From Roseburia sp. (GTDB lineage: Bacteria; Bacillota_A; Clostridia; Lachnospirales; Lachnospiraceae), in assembly GCA_019411365.1 (NCBI GenBank), contig DXQT01000019.1, positions 1-50,217 on the forward strand: 50,217 nt of DNA, read 5' to 3'. Every line of letters begins with the position of its first letter. The first letter of the stretch is position 1. This document shows positions 35,701-43,509 of the stretch, piece after piece. Made by a program: the position numbers and the translations under genes. The notes below the pieces were generated by a model. The model worked only from the letters and a program-made list of their open reading frames with translations. It was not told the DNA's origin and did not search any database.

Positions 35701-35757
35701 AGGCGTTATCATTATATCAAAGAGATATTAAACGACTATTTTGCGAAGGCGCGATAA
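32719..35757 (+). CDS. WYL-like / SF1 (UPF1-type) helicase / PD-(D/E)XK nuclease-like (DUF2726) fusion protein
   Basis: A 1012-residue soluble protein in three parts. Residues 1-75 resemble a WYL ligand-sensing fold (GKWLKIEYLNKEGRHTNYW, VDGLHLNRCSIEGYD). Residues 335-875 form a UPF1-like SF1 helicase: Walker A GPPGTGKT at 348-355, coiled-coil insert about 430-500, Walker B Asp610-Glu611 in MDEASQ, motif III GDPQQLKPV, motif IV-V region VHAFQGDEKDVV and motif VI NVATSRAKDKL. Residues 890-1010 resemble DUF2726, a PD-(D/E)XK fold, with Asp938, Asp958 and Lys960 (RFDF ... ELDGK). Substrate and strand choice are unknown. It overlaps the corrinoid ATPase by 4 nt, yet its domains suggest nucleic-acid defence or repair rather than transport. 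Confidence 0.88.
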   Translation: MNSIHRDIFKAIHEGKWLKIEYLNKEGRHTNYWIGIRDLDPRNKTLKVDGLHLNRCSIEGYDKIYIDSILSTEIVEGSYCPENERLIEDIALHPERYQNLFANTANLKILNYLEMCSKLDATPYTTDYELVRYIDGDQVRDGEYQLSEEQFKEIVTNFQRRMNRGTQQGKTLHIQKLALNILSIHTKNGLYVLAYRNLNLDVKNKAFKPDEDITICTQFTIGGEQENIRRYLDADEYELLSDFEKNLEKIKDAITEKNGARAVVDDMPYVIGLGMDCALNLHEEYKAILDMYEKEQVTFPIRAFFGDLLERPRRTKAYPIALLNQNINLDQLLAINNAMKYPLAYIQGPPGTGKTNTILNTIVTAFFNNMTVLFASYNNVPINNVFEKLSSLTYKGKRVAFPVLRLGNQEKVKECICYINQLRREVHGIKVFSSTLDRRKGDRIDRAKQLSGRLKEYEEVLDLTERKETLTQVMEYQERMKNVATLFHFHTDLQGRQLRNLDEKIQKIGEISERDAMALLDRNEDEFYSYLYYTSAKYIKELESNRFQDLRKILDDDEDVNEQAAAFNKYLQKSENVKKLQKVFPIMITTCISSHKLGEPEPLFDMTIMDEASQCNVAVSLVPIIRGEKLMLVGDPQQLKPVILLDELTNRKLRRKYHVADEYDYRENSIYKTYLACDAVSDEILLRNHYRCNKKIIDFNNKKYYNSKLQVQSDSRERQPLVYVNVDGGPGDMKNTSPAEVEEIMRYAGENPDKSIAVITPFVNQRILIERGIKENGFEHVVCGTVHAFQGDEKDVVLFSTALSDRTGKGTYDWLKNNKELINVATSRAKDKLILLADGKELERLHQGNEDDDLYELVQYVKMNGESKITEKHISSRALGIQPFSTETEAAFMKNLTHALENIWLTRNKYTIHKEVAISQVFRDNVTYDNLFYMGRFDFVVYEKRGKSELPVFAIELDGKEHFEDEVVRERDRQKNEICKAHHMQIIRVENSYARRYHYIKEILNDYFAKAR

Positions 35758-35763
35758 AAGTTT

Positions 35764-35797
35764 TTCCCAACATCCGGTAAAAAGTGGTATGATGTCT
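35764..35797 (+). promoter_or_regulatory. Probable promoter of the FadR-type regulator with operator half-site
   Basis: TTCCCA (35764-35769) and TATGAT (35788-35793) are 18 bp apart. GATGTCT (35791-35797) overlaps the -10; its complement AGACATC occurs in the operator before the GntP gene, suggesting autoregulation. Confidence 0.4.
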
Positions 35798-35835
35798 TTA
35801 TGTATCACACAGGACAAAGGAGAAAATAATACAAT

Positions 35836-36540
35836 ATGGAAAAAAAGAGCCGGGAATTATTAGCACCGCATGTGGAAGAAGAACTGATGGATTATATTTT
35901 GCATACGCCGGTGAAAATAGGTGAGAAACTGCCAAATGAGTTTGAACTGGCAGAGCTGTTCGGCGTTGGGCGGAGCACAGTGCGGGAGACGGTAAAAAGC
36001 CTGGTTTCCAAAGGTGTGCTTGAGGTCCGCAGGGGTTCCGGGACTTATGTGATCGGGACGAATCGCTTAGAGGATGATCCGTTAGGGCTTTCAGGGTTTA
36101 CGGACAAATATGAACTGGCGTTAGACCTCTGCAATGTGCGCCTGATGTTAGAGCCGGAGATCGCCATGCTGGCAAGTGAAAACGCGACGGACGAGGAAAA
36201 GGCGGAGTTAAAGCGGCTGTGTGATGAGGTGGAAAATCTGTATCTTGCCGGGGAGAACCATCTGCAGAAAGATGTGGAATTTCACACTTACATTGCGCGG
36301 TGCAGCAAAAATAAAGTCATTGAGAAACTGGTACCGATCATTCAGTCGGCGGTCATCACGTTCGTGAACCTGACACACCGCCAGTTAAAAGACGAAACGA
36401 TTGATACCCACCGTGCGATCACGGATGCAATCTTAAATGGAGACAGTGCGGGTGCAAAATATGCGATGATCATGCACCTCAATTATAATCGTCAGATGAT
36501 TTTGAAAAAACAGGCAAAGGCGCAGCAAAAAAATGAGTAA
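35836..36540 (+). CDS. GntR-family transcriptional regulator, FadR subfamily
   Basis: A 234-residue regulator. The N-terminal winged helix covers residues about 15-75 (KLPNEFELAELFGVGRSTVR as the recognition region, then LEVRRGSGTYV as the wing). The C-terminal all-helical FCD domain (about 95-225) has the metal and ligand residues seen in DLCNVRLMLEPEIAML, FHTYIARCS and THRAITDAI. Such proteins repress sugar-acid catabolic genes and release DNA on binding the acid. The neighbouring GntP permease and dehydratase are the likely targets. CAAAGGAG lies ahead of ATG 35836. Its own terminator is at 36609. Confidence 0.9.
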   Translation: MEKKSRELLAPHVEEELMDYILHTPVKIGEKLPNEFELAELFGVGRSTVRETVKSLVSKGVLEVRRGSGTYVIGTNRLEDDPLGLSGFTDKYELALDLCNVRLMLEPEIAMLASENATDEEKAELKRLCDEVENLYLAGENHLQKDVEFHTYIARCSKNKVIEKLVPIIQSAVITFVNLTHRQLKDETIDTHRAITDAILNGDSAGAKYAMIMHLNYNRQMILKKQAKAQQKNE

Positions 36541-36608
36541 GGGACAAAAACTCCAAAAACTGGTAAGACGTCATATGACATGATGCAATATCGGAAAAAT
36601 ATACAAAA

Positions 36609-36645
36609 AACAAGGTGCTTTTTTAGGAAAACACCTTGTTTTTTT
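36609..36645 (+). terminator. Intrinsic terminator of the regulator gene
   Basis: AACAAGGTG (36609-36617) pairs with CACCTTGTT (36632-36640), followed by TTTTT. Confidence 0.9.
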
Positions 36646-36673
36646 GTCTAAAAGAGAGGTTTTAACAAACTAG

Positions 36674-36737
36674 ACATCAGATGTATTGACAAAAAATGAT
36701 CAATAAAATACAATAATCACAACAAAACATCAGACGT
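36674..36737 (+). promoter_or_regulatory. GntP-operon promoter flanked by two operator-like sites
   Basis: TTGACA (36686-36691) and TACAAT (36709-36714) are 17 bp apart. The 11-bp palindrome ACATCAGATGT (36674-36684) lies just before the -35 and its near copy ACATCAGACGT (36727-36737) lies after the start point. Similar half-sites (GACGTCAT, GACATGATG) are at 36569-36586. Likely bound by the FadR-type regulator. Confidence 0.7.
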
Positions 36738-36765
36738 CATACAAATATCAATAAGGAGGTATATC

Positions 36766-38121
36766 ATGGGTAACGTCGCAGAATTAGATACAACCCGGCT
36801 GGTTATCGCAGCAATTATCGGACTGGCATTGTTGTTAGTTTTGATCATCAAATTTAAGGTTCACGCAATGCTTTCGATCTTAATCGGTGCGATTGCAATC
36901 GGACTGATCGCAGGAATGCCGTTTGAAGAAATCGTAACGGCGGTGGACGATGGTATAGGAAACACGCTAAAGGGAATTGCCCTCCTGGTAGGACTCGGTT
37001 CCATGTTCGGTGCGATACTTGAAGCATCGGGTGGAGCACAGACTTTAGCAGTTACAATGGTAAAGAAATTTGGGGATGAGAAGGCTGCATGGGCGCTTGG
37101 AATCACCGGCCTTGTTATTTCTATCCCGGTATTCTTTGATGCAGGACTTATCATTTTAATTCCACTTGCATTTTCTCTTGCAAAAAGAACAAAGAAATCT
37201 TCCCTGTTTTATGCGATCCCGCTTTTAGCAGGACTTGCCGTAGGACACGCATTTATCCCGCCGACACCTGGCCCGGTATTAGTTGCCACAATGTTAAATG
37301 TGGAACTTGGATGGGTTATTTTAGTCGGTGTATGCTGTGGATTTTTTGCAATGATCGTTGCAGGTCCGGTCTGGGGAGCTGTCTGCGGAAAGAAATTTTA
37401 TGTTCCGGTTCCGGATCAGATCGCAAACCAGAAAGATATTGATGAATCCAAACTTCCGAGTTTTGCATCGGTCGTTACCATCATCATGATCCCTCTGGTA
37501 CTTATCATATTGAAATCTGTTGCAGGCGTGGTTCCGGCGTTAGCAGGTGTGGCACCGTTATTTAACTTTTTAGGACAGCCGTTTGCCGCACTTCTGATCG
37601 CAACATTAGCCGCAATGTTCATCCTTGGAACAAGGCATGGATACACGATGCCGGAATTAGAGAAGATCCTCACAAAATCTTTAGAGCCGACAGGACTGAT
37701 CCTTCTTGTGACAGCATGTGGCGGCGTGCTCCGTTATATTTTACAGTACTCCGGCTTAGGTGAGATCATTGGTAATGCTGTGGCATCCATAAATCTTCCA
37801 ATCGTTGTTGTAGCATTTTTAGTTGCAGCACTGGTAAGAATCTGTGTAGGTTCTGCAACCGTAGCAATGACCATGGCAGCAGGAATTGTAGCAGCAATGC
37901 CGGAGATCGCATCCTTATCACCGATGTATCTTGCATGTGTGGTTGCAGCAGTTGCCGGTGGAGCGACAGTCTGCTCACACTTTAACGATTCCGGATTCTG
38001 GCTGGTAAGATCACTGATCGGACTTGACGAGAAGACAACATTAAAAACCTGGACGATCATGGAGACATTGGTTGGTGGAACCGGATTTATCGTTGCACTG
38101 ATCATTTCTTTCTTCGTGTAG
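36766..38121 (+). CDS. GntP-family gluconate:H+ symporter
   Basis: A 451-residue membrane protein with about twelve to fourteen helices of the GntP family. Signatures include GLGSMFGAILEASGGAQTLA, the segment SIPVFFDAGLIILIPLAF and HAFIPPTPGPVLVA, followed late by MAAGIVAAMPE and SHFNDSGFWLV. The family imports gluconate and related aldonic or hexonic acids with protons. It starts at ATG 36766 after AAGGAGGT and is followed by a dehydratase of the sugar-acid type, which supports a role in sugar-acid uptake. Which acid is used is not visible. Confidence 0.92.
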   Translation: MGNVAELDTTRLVIAAIIGLALLLVLIIKFKVHAMLSILIGAIAIGLIAGMPFEEIVTAVDDGIGNTLKGIALLVGLGSMFGAILEASGGAQTLAVTMVKKFGDEKAAWALGITGLVISIPVFFDAGLIILIPLAFSLAKRTKKSSLFYAIPLLAGLAVGHAFIPPTPGPVLVATMLNVELGWVILVGVCCGFFAMIVAGPVWGAVCGKKFYVPVPDQIANQKDIDESKLPSFASVVTIIMIPLVLIILKSVAGVVPALAGVAPLFNFLGQPFAALLIATLAAMFILGTRHGYTMPELEKILTKSLEPTGLILLVTACGGVLRYILQYSGLGEIIGNAVASINLPIVVVAFLVAALVRICVGSATVAMTMAAGIVAAMPEIASLSPMYLACVVAAVAGGATVCSHFNDSGFWLVRSLIGLDEKTTLKTWTIMETLVGGTGFIVALIISFFV

Positions 38122-38213
38122 AAGAAACGGTAATGACAGAGCAGTCACAGAGCATGAAATTTAGTATATTATAGATTTTCACGGTAAAAAGCAGCGCAGG
38201 AATGGAGGCTATC

Positions 38214-40001
38214 ATGGAATTAAGAAGTCAGAAAGTAAGAGAACTTGCACCGGAGATGGACCCGCTTCGCATGGGTATGGGATGGAAGGCAGAGGAGCTT
38301 TCCAAACCGCAGATCATCATTGAGAGTACTTATGGAAACAGCCATCCGGGTTCAAGCCATTTAAATATTTTTGTGGAAGAAGCAGTAAAAGGTGTTGATG
38401 AAAACGGCGGAAAAGCAGCGCGTTATTATGCAACAGATATGTGCGATGGAATGTCCCAGGGACACGATGGAATCAATTATTCTTTAGCACACAGAGATGC
38501 GATCACAAACCTTGTGGAGGCGCAGGCAAACGCTACAACGTTTGATGGTGGTGTTTTTATCGCAAGCTGTGACAAGGCAATGCCGGCGATGCTTATGAGT
38601 ATCGGCCGTTTAAAAGAGATGAGCGCGATCGTTGTGACCGGTGGTGTTATGGAAGCAACGGTTGTAAAACCGGAATATGTGGAAAATGATCCGGGCTGTA
38701 AGATCAATGAGCTTTTAACCTTAGAGCAGATCGGAAAATTCAGCGCGCAGTATGAGCGTGGTGAGATCCCGGAAGAGCAGCTCCGCTATTACAAACACAA
38801 TGCATGTCCAAGCTGTGGCGCATGTTCTTTCATGGGAACCGCTTCCACAATGCAGGTTATGGCTGAAGCACTTGGACTGATGCTTCCGGGAACAGCACTG
38901 ATGCCGGCAACTGCGCCGGAATTAAAAAAGGCTGCCTATGATGCCGGAAAACAGTTAATGAAATTAGTTGAGATGGGAATTGCTGCAAAAGATATCGTCA
39001 CAATGGAAAGTCTTGAGAATGCGATCATGGTACATGCTGCAATCTCAGGTTCCACCAACGCGGTCATGCACATTCCGGCAATCGCACATGAATTTGGTTT
39101 TGAAATTGATGCGGATACGTTTGACAGAATGCACCGCGGTGCACATTATCTGCTAAACATCCGCCCGGCAGGAGACTGGCCGGCACAGTATTTCTACTAT
39201 GCAGGCGGTGTGCCGAGAGTCATGGAAGAAATCAAGAGCATGCTCCACCTTGATGTGATGACAGTTACCGGAAAAACACTCGGTGAGAATTTAGAAGAGT
39301 TAAAAAAGAACGGTTTCTACGAGCACTGTGATGCGATCTTAAAAGAGAAATCCGCCCTGATCGGAAAAGAGATCAAACGTACCGATATCATCGCTGATTT
39401 TGACCATGCGATCGGTACAGAGGGAAGCATCGCAATCCTGCGCGGCAACCTTGCACCGGAGGGAGCAGTCATTAAACACACTGCCTGCCCGAAAGAAATG
39501 TTCCATGCAAGATTAAACGCAAAACCGTATGACAGCGAGGAAGAAGCGATCGATGCGATCCTGAAGGGAAAAGTAGTACCGGGAGATGCCGTATTTATCC
39601 GTTACGAGGGACCGAGAGGCAGCGGTATGCCGGAGATGTTCTACACCGGCGAGGCAATCTGCTCCGACCCGAAACTTGCAGCCAGCGTTGCACTGATCAC
39701 AGATGGACGTTTTTCCGGCGCATCCAGAGGACCGGTCGTAGGACATGTATCTCCGGAGGCAGCAGCCGGCGGCCCGATCGCATTTGTGGAAGAGGGAGAT
39801 CTCATTGAACTTGATGTTGAGAACCGCCGTCTTGCGATCGTAGGTGTCAAAGGCGAGGAAAAGACCGGGGAAGAAATTGCACAGATCTTAGAGGAACGTA
39901 AAAAGAACTGGAAAGGTTTTACCAGCAAATATAAGAGTGGTCTGTTAAAATTGTATGCACAGCATGCGACCAGTGCGATGAAGGGTGCCTATATGGACTA
40001 A
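38214..40001 (+). CDS. IlvD/Edd-family dehydratase, probable sugar-acid dehydratase
   Basis: A 595-residue iron-sulfur dehydratase. The cluster cysteines are at Cys77 (YATDMCDGMSQGHDG), Cys119 (ASCDKAMPA) and Cys198 (NACPSCGACSFMGT). The active-site Lys-Asp region follows Cys119, and the C-terminal swivelling domain has GEAICSDPKLAASVALITDG with RFSGASRGP. The family includes dihydroxyacid, phosphogluconate, gluconate and xylonate dehydratases. Because it is with a GntP permease and GntR regulator and not with ilvBN/ilvC, I infer a sugar-acid substrate. ATG 38214 is preceded by GGAGG; ATG 38202 overlaps that site. It is 92 bases after gntP and ends in a terminator at 40014. Confidence 0.85.
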   Translation: MELRSQKVRELAPEMDPLRMGMGWKAEELSKPQIIIESTYGNSHPGSSHLNIFVEEAVKGVDENGGKAARYYATDMCDGMSQGHDGINYSLAHRDAITNLVEAQANATTFDGGVFIASCDKAMPAMLMSIGRLKEMSAIVVTGGVMEATVVKPEYVENDPGCKINELLTLEQIGKFSAQYERGEIPEEQLRYYKHNACPSCGACSFMGTASTMQVMAEALGLMLPGTALMPATAPELKKAAYDAGKQLMKLVEMGIAAKDIVTMESLENAIMVHAAISGSTNAVMHIPAIAHEFGFEIDADTFDRMHRGAHYLLNIRPAGDWPAQYFYYAGGVPRVMEEIKSMLHLDVMTVTGKTLGENLEELKKNGFYEHCDAILKEKSALIGKEIKRTDIIADFDHAIGTEGSIAILRGNLAPEGAVIKHTACPKEMFHARLNAKPYDSEEEAIDAILKGKVVPGDAVFIRYEGPRGSGMPEMFYTGEAICSDPKLAASVALITDGRFSGASRGPVVGHVSPEAAAGGPIAFVEEGDLIELDVENRRLAIVGVKGEEKTGEEIAQILEERKKNWKGFTSKYKSGLLKLYAQHATSAMKGAYMD

Positions 40002-40013
40002 GTATCCAGACCA

Positions 40014-40047
40014 TAAAAAAATCCGGGTGTTGCTGCCCGGATTTTTT
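40014..40047 (+). terminator. Intrinsic terminator of the sugar-acid operon
   Basis: AAAAAATCCGGG pairs with CCCGGATTTTTT across TGTTGCTG. Confidence 0.92.
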
Positions 40048-40072
40048 GTATTCATGTACGATGTCAGCTCTG

Positions 40073-40225
40073 CTTTTTTAATTCATAGGAAATTACGTCC
40101 TATGAATTAAAAAGCCCTCCGGGCGGGATGCGCATCTCGCGGAGTAGAAGTTAGCTGTAAACAGCACCGCCAGGGCGCGAAAGAGTCGCAAGCGACTCTT
40201 TGTTCCATATCAACTGATAGTTGAT
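40073..40225. repeat. Series of five hairpins in the 314-bp spacer before the GlcNAc genes
   Basis: In order: a perfect 17-bp stem (40074-40090 with 40098-40114, loop AATTACG); an 18-bp near-palindrome around GATGCGCATC (40123-40140); GCTGT/ACAGC (40154-40165); AAAGAGTCGC/GCGACTCTTT (40180-40201); and ATCAACT/AGTTGAT (40209-40225). No reading frame of note crosses the region. It could be a structured RNA, a leader or clustered repeats. Confidence 0.6.
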
Positions 40226-40315
40226 GCGTAAAAAGAAATAACAACCGGCACATGCTTGAAAAATCAACCATTAGTTTTTATAATGAAATTAGAAAAACGA
40301 GATGGGGGATGCGAA

Positions 40316-41464
40316 ATGTTTGATATCATGACAATGGCGGAAAACATCAAAACATACCGGAATAAAAGAGGACTGAATCAATATGAATTTGCGGAAAAAT
40401 TAGGAATCAGCCCACAGGCGGTATCCAAATGGGAGTGTGGACTGTCCTGTCCGAGTGTCGAAAATCTTTGTGTGATCTCAGAGATTTTAGATGTTTCCAT
40501 TGATACGCTGATCGGTGAAAACAGTGACAGTGAAAAGATGATGATCGGAATCGATGGCGGGGGAACGAAAACAGAGTTTGTTTTATTTTCGGAAAGCGGA
40601 AGAATTTTAAACAGGATCGTCCTTGACGGCTGCAATCCGAATACGGTAGGAATGGAGGAGGCAATGAACATCCTGCAGCTTGGCATTGATACGCTCATGA
40701 AGATCAAAGGGAAGATCAGCGGAATCTTTGTGGGTGCTGCAGGATTAGATTCCGGAAACAATACATCAAAGATCAAAAAGATGTTAAAAGAAAAATATCC
40801 GAAAGTAAAAATCCAGTGCGAAAATGACATCTATAACGTCATTGCCTGTGGAAAAAATCTTGACCGGTGTGTGGCTGCAATCAGCGGAACCGGAATGATC
40901 ATTTACGCAAACCAGAATGGAAATTTAAAGCATTTTGGCGGGCGCGGCTATCTGCTTGATAAAGGTGGCAGCGGCTACCACATCGGACGGGATGCGATCT
41001 GTGCAGCGCAGGATGCAAGGGACGGGATCGGAGAACATACGATACTGACGGATCTTGTTGAGGAAAAGTTAGGGAATACGGTATGGGAGAGCATCCAGGA
41101 CATCTACAGTAAAAACCAGTCCTATATTGCTTCGTTTACGCCGTGCGTATTTCTGGCATATGAAAATGGGGATAAAATCGCCGAGCAGATTTTAAAGAAC
41201 AATGCAGCATGTTTAGCGGAACTTATCAATTTTGCCGTGGATCATTATGATATCGGAAAATATGTGGTTGCATCCGGCGGAATTTTAAAACAGAAACCGG
41301 CATTCCGGGAAATGCTAAAAGAGATGCTGCATCCGGATATTGAATTAGACGTTCCGGACTATCCGCCGGTATATGGCGCATGTATCATGTGCTGCCTGTT
41401 ATGTGGGGTTGATACAAAGCCGGTAAAAGAACGTTTTATGATGTCATATGATTCATACCAGTAG
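40316..41464 (+). CDS. XRE helix-turn-helix fused to a BadF/BcrA-type N-acetylglucosamine kinase domain
   Basis: A 382-residue protein. Residues about 1-68 are an XRE/HTH_3 domain (NIKTYRNKRGLNQYEFAEKL, then the recognition helix ISPQAVSKWECG). From residue about 77 begins the actin-like ATPase fold of eukaryotic-type GlcNAc kinases: phosphate-1 motif GIDGGGTKTEF, GAAGLDSG, phosphate-2 AAISGTGMIIYA and the glycine-rich GRGYLLDKGGSGYHIGRDA. Ordinary kinases lack the DNA-binding head. ATG 40316 has GGGGGA upstream; longer frames lack a site. It is followed after 19 bases by nagB and nagA, so it probably phosphorylates or senses GlcNAc and regulates this operon. Confidence 0.85.
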   Translation: MFDIMTMAENIKTYRNKRGLNQYEFAEKLGISPQAVSKWECGLSCPSVENLCVISEILDVSIDTLIGENSDSEKMMIGIDGGGTKTEFVLFSESGRILNRIVLDGCNPNTVGMEEAMNILQLGIDTLMKIKGKISGIFVGAAGLDSGNNTSKIKKMLKEKYPKVKIQCENDIYNVIACGKNLDRCVAAISGTGMIIYANQNGNLKHFGGRGYLLDKGGSGYHIGRDAICAAQDARDGIGEHTILTDLVEEKLGNTVWESIQDIYSKNQSYIASFTPCVFLAYENGDKIAEQILKNNAACLAELINFAVDHYDIGKYVVASGGILKQKPAFREMLKEMLHPDIELDVPDYPPVYGACIMCCLLCGVDTKPVKERFMMSYDSYQ

Positions 41465-41483
41465 GGAGAGGGAGGAAAATAAC

Positions 41484-42209
41484 ATGAGAATTATTAAAGT
41501 AAAAAACTATGATGAGGTTTCTGTAAAGACGGCAAATATGATTTTAGGACAGGTAAATTTAAAACCGGATGCGGTTTTAGGACTTGCTACCGGTGGTTCA
41601 CCTGTGGGGGCATATAAAAAGATCGTGGAAGCATATAACAACGGTGAGGTTGATTTTTCCGGAGTTACAACGATCAATCTGGATGAATACAGAGGAATCA
41701 AAAGAAACCACGAACAGAGCTACTGGAGTTTTATGCAGGAAAATCTGTTTAAACATGTAAATGTAAGGGAAGACCACATTTTCATTCCAAACGGAGAAAA
41801 TCTTAACAGTGAGGAAGTCTGCAGGGAATATGACAAGATCATCGAAAATGCCGGTGGTATTGATATGCAGCTTCTTGGAATTGGCCTGGACGGACATATC
41901 GGTTTTAACGAACCGGCGGATCATTTTGAAAAAAATACACACTGTGTGGAACTGACGGAGAGCACGATCGAGGCAAACAAGAGATTTTTTGAGAGTAAGG
42001 ATGAAGTTCCGCGTCAGGCATATACCATGGGTATCCTGCCAATCGTACAGGCAAAGAAAGTCATCATGATCGCAAATGGAAAAAACAAGGCGGATATCAT
42101 CAAAAAAGCATTTACCGGACCGGTCACACCGGAAGTCCCGGCATCCATTCTGCAGATGCATCCGGATTTCACACTGATCGCAGATGAGGATGCACTTTCG
42201 GAGATTTAA
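41484..42209 (+). CDS. nagB: Glucosamine-6-phosphate deaminase
   Basis: A 241-residue cytoplasmic enzyme converting glucosamine-6-phosphate to fructose-6-phosphate and ammonia. Family motifs: substrate-phosphate loop GLATGGSPVGAY, catalytic Asp in INLDEYRG, LLGIGLDGHIGFNEPA with the catalytic Asp-His pair, and the late ASILQMHP. Its length matches the short Firmicute form, which lacks the C-terminal allosteric extension of the E. coli enzyme. GGGAGGAAAAT precedes ATG 41484. It sits between the HTH-kinase fusion and nagA. Confidence 0.94.
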   Translation: MRIIKVKNYDEVSVKTANMILGQVNLKPDAVLGLATGGSPVGAYKKIVEAYNNGEVDFSGVTTINLDEYRGIKRNHEQSYWSFMQENLFKHVNVREDHIFIPNGENLNSEEVCREYDKIIENAGGIDMQLLGIGLDGHIGFNEPADHFEKNTHCVELTESTIEANKRFFESKDEVPRQAYTMGILPIVQAKKVIMIANGKNKADIIKKAFTGPVTPEVPASILQMHPDFTLIADEDALSEI

Positions 42210-42226
42210 AAGGGGGAAAATCCAAA

Positions 42227-43369
42227 ATGATCATAAAAAATGCATTGGTTTATACAGAAGATCATAAGTTTGAAAAGAAAGATGTCAGGATCGAAGATGA
42301 ACGGATCGCAGAGATCGCAGAGAACGGTCAGATTACTGCCACAGATGAGAATGTGATCGACGGGGAAGGCATGTATGCGATACCGGGACTTGTGGATATT
42401 CATTTTCATGGGGCGGTAGGCTATGATTTCTGTCAGGCATCGAAAGAAGAACTGTTAAAAATAGCAGAGTATGAGGCAAAAAACGGTATTCTTGCCATCT
42501 GCCCGGCAACGATGTCCTATAATGAAGAAATTTTAGGACATGTCATGGACAAGGCGGCAGATTACAAAGAAGATACCGGAGCAGATTTGGTCGGCATCAA
42601 TATGGAAGGCCCGTTTATCAATTTAAAAAAAGCCGGGGCGCAGAATCCGGAATATATTATGCCGGCAGATAAAGAAATGTTTCTGCGTCTGCAGGAGAGA
42701 AGCGGCGGGTTGATCAAACTGGTAGATATCGCACCGGAAGAAAAAGGTGCGATGGAATTTATCGAACAGTGCCATGGCCAGGTAAAAATCTCTATCGCGC
42801 ATACCTGCAGTGATTACGATACGGCGCGCGAGGCATTGGAAAAAGGCGTGGGCCATATGACACACCTCTATAATGCCATGCCGGGGATCAATCACAGGGA
42901 GCCGGGACCCATCATAGCGGCACTTGAGGCAGGAGCCGAGGTGGAACTGATCGCAGACGGTATTCATATCCATCCGGCGATGGTGAGAACGACATTCCGC
43001 ATTTTCGGGGCAGATAAAGTCATTCTGATCTCAGACAGTATGGAAGCTACGGGACTTTTGGACGGGGACTACCAGCTTGGCGGGCAGGGCGTGACCGTAA
43101 AAGGCAGAAAAGCCGTCCTGACAAAAGATCCGGGTGTTATCGCAGGCAGTGTCACAAACCTGTTTGACTGCATGAAAAACTGTGTACTGAATATGGGAAT
43201 ACCGCTCGAGGATGCAGTCCTGGCAGCAACTGAAAATCCTGCAGAATCGATCGGTGTGGAGAAAGATTACGGCAGGATTGCAGTTGGAAATTATGGAAAC
43301 CTGCTATTGCTGGATAAAGATCTGCAGATAAAAAACATCGTTCAAAAAGGGAAAATAATGTCCATCTGA
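42227..43369 (+). CDS. nagA: N-acetylglucosamine-6-phosphate deacetylase
   Basis: A 380-residue amidohydrolase that removes acetate from GlcNAc-6-phosphate to feed NagB. It has the early strand GLVDIHFHGAVGYDF with the His-x-His pair, the metal Glu in NMEGPFINLKKAGAQ, His in SIAHTCSDY and in MTHLYNAM, and the catalytic Asp in LISDSMEATG. AGGGGG precedes ATG 42227, 17 bases after nagB. The three genes give a complete GlcNAc (phosphorylation, deacetylation, deamination) route ending at fructose-6-phosphate, next to pgi. Confidence 0.94.
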   Translation: MIIKNALVYTEDHKFEKKDVRIEDERIAEIAENGQITATDENVIDGEGMYAIPGLVDIHFHGAVGYDFCQASKEELLKIAEYEAKNGILAICPATMSYNEEILGHVMDKAADYKEDTGADLVGINMEGPFINLKKAGAQNPEYIMPADKEMFLRLQERSGGLIKLVDIAPEEKGAMEFIEQCHGQVKISIAHTCSDYDTAREALEKGVGHMTHLYNAMPGINHREPGPIIAALEAGAEVELIADGIHIHPAMVRTTFRIFGADKVILISDSMEATGLLDGDYQLGGQGVTVKGRKAVLTKDPGVIAGSVTNLFDCMKNCVLNMGIPLEDAVLAATENPAESIGVEKDYGRIAVGNYGNLLLLDKDLQIKNIVQKGKIMSI

Positions 43370-43443
43370 AAATTACAGACATGGTCGTAAGTGCACAATT
43401 TTTTAATTTTTTTAGTAATTTTTCGCGATCTTAAGGCAGAGGC

Positions 43444-43472
43444 TTGAACTTGCAGATATTTAATAGTATAAT
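43444..43472 (+). promoter_or_regulatory. pgi promoter
   Basis: TTGAAC (43444-43449) and a perfect TATAAT (43467-43472) are 17 bp apart, upstream of a leader of about 100 bases. Confidence 0.75.
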
Positions 43473-43509
43473 CACTTAAGCTAAAAAAATTTTAAGTACC
43501 TAAAAATAT

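Noticed and set aside
34136..35712. Several long minus-strand frames inside the helicase gene
   Set aside because: They are opposite a strongly conserved coding region and show no domain of their own.
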